Origin: CAZIHO01 sp964538875
GTDB lineage: Bacteria; Pseudomonadota; Gammaproteobacteria; Chromatiales; Chromatiaceae
Length of the DNA: 29,177 bases
Assembly (NCBI GenBank): GCA_964538875.1
Contig: CAZIHO010000033.1
Location: 1 to 29,177, forward strand
Reading direction: 5' to 3'
In this document: in pieces, positions 24,262 through 29,177 of the stretch
Position numbering within the stretch: position 1 is the first letter of the stretch
Layout: each line of letters starts with the position of its first letter
The notes under the pieces: model-generated
What the model saw: the letters and a program-made list of their open reading frames with translations, nothing else
The model's database searches: none
Told to the model about the DNA's origin: nothing
Made by a program: the position numbers and the translations under genes

Positions 24262-24267
24262 TATAAT
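24262..24267. promoter_or_regulatory. TATAAT box between the divergent rimB and channel genes
   Basis: A perfect TATAAT on the plus strand (GCTATAATCC), with no -35 hexamer at proper spacing on either strand. It lies 50 bases from rimB and about 150 bases from the channel start, so the assignment to either gene is open. Confidence 0.3.
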
Positions 24268-24415
24268 CCGCCGCTCCTGCGGGATCCCCACCATGACGGC
24301 GTCCATCCGCTGGTCAGGGGGAAAGATCAAAATACTTATTAGCGTTGTAAATGACGTTTACCGATTTTTTCAACGCTCTATTTCAGCCAATTGTATGCGG
24401 AAACCTGTCTAGCTG

Positions 24416-27400
24416 ATGAATATCTCCAGTCAATGTGTCGGAGTGATGCGCTGTTTTGGTGGGTTGCGGGGGCTCGTTCCCCAGGGGTTGATGCTGGCCT
24501 GGCTGCTGTTTATGGGTTCGGCCTGGGGCGCTGCGCCGCTGGACCGGGGGACGCTGCCGGAGCCCAATCCCCCGGCCGAGACGGCGGAGCTGACGCAAGA
24601 GGAGGTGGACGCGGGCCGCAAGGCGGCCGAGTCCGACACCAGTCTGAGCGCCGCGCTCAAACCCAAGGTGCTGGAACTGTACGACCAGGCGGAAAAATGG
24701 CTTCAGGAGGGGGCGGCCGCCAAGAAGGAACTGGCGGCTCTGGAAACCCAGGTCAAGCAGGCGCCTAAGCGGGTGGCAGAGATTCGCCAACGGTTGGCGG
24801 CACCACCGACGGAGAAGGAGCAGGGCGCAGCCAACCCCAAGCTCACGCTGGAACAGGCGGAGTTGGCCGTCAGCGAGGCGGAACTGGCACTGTCGCAGCG
24901 GCGGGACGCCCATAAGCAGCGCCAAGATGACCTGGACCGGCTGCTGGTCGGTTCCAAGGGCTTCAACGACGAAATCAATAGCCGCACCACCGCCCTGGAG
25001 CAGATCGACAGGGACCTGCGCAGCCCGGTTTCCGACGAGCCCAAAGCCATGACCCAGGCGCGCTTGGCGGCCCTCAAGGCCCGCAAGGCCCTACGCCAGG
25101 CCGAACTGGACCAATTCAAGCTCAAGCTGGGCAGCGTGGCGGTGCTCACCCAACTGGCCCAGACGGAACGGGACCTCCTGGCCCAGGAAATCGCCGAGGA
25201 CCAACCCCGCCTGGAGGCGCTTAACAAACAAGCCCAGGAATTGCGGGAGCGCCAGGCCCGGGATGCCCGCCAGGAGGCCCAGAGTATGCAGGCCACCACC
25301 GGGAACCTGCCCCCTGAGATCCAAGCCATCGGCGCCGAAACCAATAGCCTGCACGGGGAATTGAGCGAAGTTTCTAAGCAGGAGGTAGAGCTCAAGGGCC
25401 GGCTGGACAAGGTGACCCGCAATCTGGAACAAACCAAGGCGGATTTCGAACGCACCCGCCAGTGGGTGGAGGCGCTGGGTGCCAGCGAAGCCATCAGTAA
25501 ATTACTGACCCGGCGGCGCACGGATTTGTTGTCCATGCAGAGCTACCGCCGGGCCCTGGTGGCCCACGCCGCCGAGATCAACAAAACGGCGGAACGGATG
25601 CTGGACCTGGACGATGAACAGCGCCAACAGCATCTGCGCCGGGAAGTTTTGGAACAGTGGCGCAAGGACCTGCTGGCGAAACTGCCGGAGGCAGAGCGGG
25701 AGCGTTTGCTCAAGGAGGCGAGTGCCCTGGTGCAGGCCAACCAGGAGGTGCGCAATGAATTGCAGCAACTCTATGGCCGCTATTCCGGGGAACTGGCAGC
25801 CCTGGAAACCACGGGACGCCAGTTGGCGGAACTCTCCACCATGTTCCGCAATTACATCGACGATCAATTACTGTGGGCGCCGTCCGCCAGCATTGCTCTA
25901 GTGTTGGATCCGGAGGCCCTGCGCAAGGTGGTTTTGTCCTACACGGACCCAGAGCTTAGAAAGGGTATTAGCGAGGATCTGGCCAATCTCGCCACCAATC
26001 GGGCCCTGCCCTTGCTGGTGCTGGTGCTGACCGCCGGCATCCTTTTGTGGCTGCGGGGGCGGGTCCAGGAACGGCTATCGGCGGCCGCCAAACAAACCCG
26101 GCGGGTCCGGACCGACGCCTTCCGTCACACCCTGCACGCCCTGGGTTGGACGCTGGTGCACGTCAGTCCCTGGCCGCTGCTGTTGATCGGCGGCGGACTG
26201 TTGGTGATGGGGTTGCCCACCGCCCACGCCACCACCTTGCGCATAGCCACCGGACTGGTGCAGGCCGGCGCGGTGCTGGGGAGTTTGACCTTCCTGCGCT
26301 TAAGTTGCCAGCCGGAGGGTTTGGGGGATGACCATCTGCGCTGGCCCGAAGGGATTCGCGCCGCGCTGGTCGAGGAAATCAGCTGGATGATTCCGGTGGC
26401 GGTACCCCTGGGGTTTGTGATGGCGGTCACCGCCGAGGCTTCTATCAGTGGCAACGCCGGGCCGGGGCCGCAACTTCTGAGTCAAATCAGCTTTGCGGTC
26501 TATATTCTGATCTTCTCCCTGCTGGCCTACCGTCTGTTGTCGCGGGGCGGCCCGGTGATGACCGGCCTGCGGAGTCCGCGGGAGGGTCTGGTGACCCAAC
26601 TGCATTTTCTTTGGTTTCCAGCCGTGGTGCTGGTGCCGGTGATTCTGGCCATCACCTCCATGCTGGGCTACCACTACACAGCGGTGCGTTTGGAGCAGCG
26701 CCTGGAACTGACCTTCTGGTTCTTCGTGGGGTTGTTTCTGCTCAAGGAACTGGTATTGCGTTATCTCTATGTAGCGGAGCGGCGCCTGCGCTACGAAAAC
26801 GCCCTGCGCCGCCGCGAGGAAGTCCGGGTCCGGGAAGCCGCCGAGGATGAGACTCCCCGGATTTCCCTGGACATCCCGGTGCTCAATTTCGGCGAATTGG
26901 GGGACCAAGCCGAGCGCCTGGTCCACGCGGGCTATCTATTCGCGGCAGTGCTGGGGATCTGGAGTATCTGGAGCCGGCTGCTGCCGGTATTGGGGTTCTT
27001 GAAGGGCGCGGAACTGCCCTTTACCGCCCAACGGGTCGTGGAGGGGGTCGCCAAGCAGGTACCAGTCACTCTGGAGGATCTGGTGATCTGCCTGATTTTG
27101 TTGGTCATCACCACCTTGGCGGCCCGCAACTTGCCTGGCGTGCTGGAAATCACCCTGTTGCAGCGCCTGCCCCTGGACCCCGGCGGCCGCTATGCGGTCA
27201 AGACCCTGTCGCAATACAGCATCGCCGGCATCGGCGTCTTTTCCGCCTTCAGCGCCATCGGCTGGCAATGGTCCAGCATCCAGTGGTTGGTGGCCGCCCT
27301 TGGCGTGGGGTTGGGCTTTGGTCTCCAGGAGATCGTCGCCAATTTCATCAGCGGCATCATTCTGTTGTTCGAGCGGCCCATCCGGGTCGGGGACGTGGTA

Positions 27401-27889
27401 TCCATCGCTGGCACCACCGGCACCGTGTCCCGTATCCGCATTCGAGCCACCACCATCACCAATAACGATAAGCAGGAATTCGTGGTGCCCAATAAGCTGT
27501 TCATCACTGGCCAATTGGTCAATTGGACCCTGTCCGACAAGTTGAACCGGGTGGCGATCAATTTGGGAGTCGCCTACGGTTCCGATGTACGCCGGGCCCT
27601 GGACTTGATGCTGGAGGCAGCGTTGGAAAACGATCAAGTCCTCAAGGATCCCAAGCCGGTGGCCACCTTTGAAGGTTTTGGCGAAAGCGCCCTCAACCTG
27701 GTATTGCGCTGCTTCTTGGGCAACATGGATAACCGGGGCGCGGTCATTTCTGCCCTGCACCAAGCGGTACATGAAAAATTCACCGCCGCCGGAATTGATA
27801 TTCCCTATCCCCAGCGCGACCTACGCCTAGGTATTGCCGCGCCGGTGGATGTTCGTATTCTGCAAGAGGTGGTACCACATCCCTTATAG
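24416..27889 (+). CDS. mscK: MscK/KefA-type large mechanosensitive channel
   Basis: The 1157-residue protein has a signal peptide (about 1-38, ending GSAWGA) and a long periplasmic coiled-coil region rich in Glu, Gln and Ala (about 50-490). About ten membrane helices start near residue 525. The C-terminal MscS core (about 940-1145) contains the pore helix AALGVGLGFGLQEIVANFISGIILL, then FERPIRVGD, GTVSRIRIRATTITN and VVPNKLF. The length and layout resemble E. coli MscK (1120 residues) and MscM. Such channels release solutes when the membrane is stretched by hypo-osmotic shock. No ribosome-binding site is obvious before the ATG. Divergent from rimB; followed by a 277-base non-coding stretch. 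MscK versus MscM cannot be decided by sight. Confidence 0.9.
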   Translation: MNISSQCVGVMRCFGGLRGLVPQGLMLAWLLFMGSAWGAAPLDRGTLPEPNPPAETAELTQEEVDAGRKAAESDTSLSAALKPKVLELYDQAEKWLQEGAAAKKELAALETQVKQAPKRVAEIRQRLAAPPTEKEQGAANPKLTLEQAELAVSEAELALSQRRDAHKQRQDDLDRLLVGSKGFNDEINSRTTALEQIDRDLRSPVSDEPKAMTQARLAALKARKALRQAELDQFKLKLGSVAVLTQLAQTERDLLAQEIAEDQPRLEALNKQAQELRERQARDARQEAQSMQATTGNLPPEIQAIGAETNSLHGELSEVSKQEVELKGRLDKVTRNLEQTKADFERTRQWVEALGASEAISKLLTRRRTDLLSMQSYRRALVAHAAEINKTAERMLDLDDEQRQQHLRREVLEQWRKDLLAKLPEAERERLLKEASALVQANQEVRNELQQLYGRYSGELAALETTGRQLAELSTMFRNYIDDQLLWAPSASIALVLDPEALRKVVLSYTDPELRKGISEDLANLATNRALPLLVLVLTAGILLWLRGRVQERLSAAAKQTRRVRTDAFRHTLHALGWTLVHVSPWPLLLIGGGLLVMGLPTAHATTLRIATGLVQAGAVLGSLTFLRLSCQPEGLGDDHLRWPEGIRAALVEEISWMIPVAVPLGFVMAVTAEASISGNAGPGPQLLSQISFAVYILIFSLLAYRLLSRGGPVMTGLRSPREGLVTQLHFLWFPAVVLVPVILAITSMLGYHYTAVRLEQRLELTFWFFVGLFLLKELVLRYLYVAERRLRYENALRRREEVRVREAAEDETPRISLDIPVLNFGELGDQAERLVHAGYLFAAVLGIWSIWSRLLPVLGFLKGAELPFTAQRVVEGVAKQVPVTLEDLVICLILLVITTLAARNLPGVLEITLLQRLPLDPGGRYAVKTLSQYSIAGIGVFSAFSAIGWQWSSIQWLVAALGVGLGFGLQEIVANFISGIILLFERPIRVGDVVSIAGTTGTVSRIRIRATTITNNDKQEFVVPNKLFITGQLVNWTLSDKLNRVAINLGVAYGSDVRRALDLMLEAALENDQVLKDPKPVATFEGFGESALNLVLRCFLGNMDNRGAVISALHQAVHEKFTAAGIDIPYPQRDLRLGIAAPVDVRILQEVVPHPL

Positions 27890-28166
27890 GGAGATAAGAA
27901 GTTCTAAGCAGCTTCATCGACTCCATCGCGCTTATGACTCCTAAAATGGGCAAAAAGATGTATATTTAGGGGGCATCAAGCCTTTGCTGGGTCCCAAGGG
28001 AATTCCTGACCTGTTTGGGGATTGCCTCGGCATCGGGTTGGGCCAGCGCTAACCGAGACAAGATTGGCGCCGGCAACGGACAGGTCGCGAACAACCGGGA
28101 CGGCTCCTGCGGCGCTTCCCAGAGGCTTGGAAGTCTTTAACGCAGCTCTTCAAAAGGAATTCGCCC
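27890..28166. other. Non-coding stretch between the channel and the XRE gene
   Basis: No gene, terminator or strong promoter recognised. An A/T-rich patch (about 27944-27973) stands out from the GC-rich surroundings. Confidence 0.4.
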
Positions 28167-28412
28167 ATGAATTCAATTATTTCGGGTTTAGAAAATATCG
28201 GTTTGCGTTTGCGGTCCGCGCGCCGGGAAAAAGGGTTGACCCAGGATGAATTGGCCCGCGAGGCAGGCACCAACCAGGCGGTTATCCAGAAAATCGAAAA
28301 TGGCAAGTCCCTGCGTCCAAGAAACATCATGGATATTTCTAAGGTCTTGAACGTCAATCCTGCCTGGCTCCAATTTGGCGAGCCCTGGGCCGACAAGCAG
28401 ATGCCCGAATAA
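28167..28412 (+). CDS. Small XRE-family (HTH_3) regulator
   Basis: The 81-residue protein is little more than a lambda-repressor-like helix-turn-helix: LRSARREKGLTQDELAREAG and VIQKIENGKSLRP are the two recognition blocks (about 13-52), followed by VLNVNPAWLQFG. AAGGA (28155-28159) precedes the ATG at normal distance. No protease or ligand-binding domain is present, unlike CI/LexA-type repressors, which often share the same N-terminal pattern. It could be a free-standing regulator, an antitoxin or a remnant of prophage control. No toxin gene is adjacent. It faces the beta-lactamase gene and ends 108 bases from it. Confidence 0.85.
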   Translation: MNSIISGLENIGLRLRSARREKGLTQDELAREAGTNQAVIQKIENGKSLRPRNIMDISKVLNVNPAWLQFGEPWADKQMPE

Positions 28413-28446
28413 ATAGTGTTCCGCCCGCTCATGGGCGCGGCAGGTT

Positions 28447-28474
28447 CCTCGGGTGGATGCTGATTCGCCCGAGG
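28447..28474. terminator. Hairpin between convergent genes
   Basis: CCTCGGG (28447-28453) and CCCGAGG (28468-28474) form a 7-base stem with a 14-base loop between the XRE gene and the beta-lactamase gene. No T-run follows, so a terminator role is only suggested. Confidence 0.35.
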
Positions 28475-28520
28475 GATTTGACCGGCAGTGCGACCCCCAG
28501 CGCCACGCCGCCAACCCGGT

Positions 28521-29177
28521 CTAGTCCAGAATGCCCTTGAGCTTCAAGGCTTCCAGGGTCAATTGGCGGCGCAGGGGCAAATCCTTGTCACTGCGCAGTT
28601 CCAAGCGGGTGGCGAAAAACCAAACCTCCTGTTCCTTCTCCACATAGCCCACATACCAACCGGCCGGCGGCGTTTCCTGGGTCGCCCAGCCGGTCTTGGC
28701 GTAGAGCCGGTAGCCAGGTCCCTGGTCCGCCAGCATGATCTGGCGCAGCACCTGGTAGGAATGGTCCCGGTAGGGTAGGGCGCGCCGGTACAGCCGCTGG
28801 AGGAACTCCACCTGCTCCCTGGCGCTGATGGTGAGGGAGCCGTCCAGCCAAAACCCGGTGGGATCCATGGGTTCCTTGAGGGTGCCATAGTCCCAGGCCG
28901 CCAGGTGACGGCGGTAGCGCTCCGCGCCGATGCGGCGGGCCAGTTCCTGATAGCACCAGACGCAGGACACCTTGAACGCGGATGCCAGGGTCTGGTCCTG
29001 GTTCCAGTAGGGGAAGGGGTGTACCTGGCCGTCCCAGGTCAACAGCGTGTCTTGATCGGCGACCACTCCTTCTTCCAGGGCGATCAGGCTATTCAGTACC
29101 TTGAAAGTGGACGCGGCGGAATAACGCCGCTCTGACCCGGCGTCGTCGTGAACGTAGCTGGGCGTGCCGCTGAGGGA
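28521..29177 (-). CDS. Class D (OXA-type) beta-lactamase, N-terminus outside the window
   Basis: The frame runs off the right edge, so 218 C-terminal residues are visible. The active-site STFK with catalytic Ser and carbamylated Lys is present (about 24-27 from the edge), followed by KVSCVW (SxV motif), FWLDGSLTISAREQVEFL and AKTGWAT (KTG motif). The third motif, normally YGN or FGN, reads DYGT, a substitution of the conserved Asn. The family hydrolyses penicillins and other beta-lactams in the periplasm; the change may alter activity, or the protein may be a related penicillin-binding signalling domain such as BlaR. No BlaR-type membrane region is visible in the window. The position next to a small XRE gene does not prove regulation. 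Confidence 0.85.
   Translation of the reverse strand, partial: SLSGTPSYVHDDAGSERRYSAASTFKVLNSLIALEEGVVADQDTLLTWDGQVHPFPYWNQDQTLASAFKVSCVWCYQELARRIGAERYRRHLAAWDYGTLKEPMDPTGFWLDGSLTISAREQVEFLQRLYRRALPYRDHSYQVLRQIMLADQGPGYRLYAKTGWATQETPPAGWYVGYVEKEQEVWFFATRLELRSDKDLPLRRQLTLEALKLKGILD

Overview
The window looks like a high-GC gammaproteobacterial chromosome. The order rpsF-rpsR-(DUF2232 membrane protein)-rplI-dnaB-alr-radA, an S6 and a RimK that read very like the E. coli proteins, and a MscK-type channel all point that way. A purple-sulfur, methanotroph or Competibacter-like lineage is a guess. A run of exactly 100 N at 2724-2823 marks a scaffold gap, so this is a draft or metagenome assembly. 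The first and last genes are cut by the window edges.

Layout: (1) 1-2518, the C-terminal part of a dCache-HAMP-GAF-HD-GYP c-di-GMP phosphodiesterase. (2) 2519-6680, an accessory patch. A secreted SdrD-B/DUF11 repeat protein with an IPTL-CTERM-like tail sits between decayed mobile elements: an IS256-type transposase scrap and a group II intron maturase scrap on the left, and a broken IS66 transposase fused to the end of an ISNCY-like element on the right. (3) 6705-12908, a housekeeping block that starts with a promoter and a structured leader and continues with rpsF, rpsR, a DUF2232 protein, rplI, dnaB, alr and radA, the last three overlapping by 4 bases. (4) 12962-15971, a translationally coupled HlyD lipoprotein / ABC ATPase / ABC-2 permease exporter. 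(5) 19500-16074 on the minus strand, a PhnD-like periplasmic binding protein followed 10 bases later by a hybrid histidine kinase (HisKA-HATPase-REC-REC-HPt). (6) 19501-20712, a second degraded patch with hairpins, the C-terminal half of an IS5-type transposase and a probable cytochrome c tail. (7) 20713-24212, an endonuclease/exonuclease/phosphatase-fold protein facing a minus-strand rimB-rimK-aspartoacylase-like set. (8) 24416-27889, a large MscK-type mechanosensitive channel. (9) 28167-29177, a small XRE regulator facing a class D beta-lactamase cut by the right edge.

Links between the parts: RimK is the ligase that adds glutamate to the C-terminus of ribosomal protein S6, and the S6 gene lies in the same window, but this S6 ends in Asp-Asn-Asp and not in Glu. 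RimK is grouped with a retropepsin-like RimB and an AspA/AstE-type metallo-hydrolase, which suggests a write-and-trim system for protein glutamylation. The PhnD-like protein has no transporter genes beside it and probably serves as the ligand-binding partner of the adjacent kinase. I see no CRISPR array, tRNA or rRNA. The most unusual material is the rim cluster with its atypical S6 tail, the orphan PhnD/kinase pair, and the mosaic of dead mobile elements around the surface protein.
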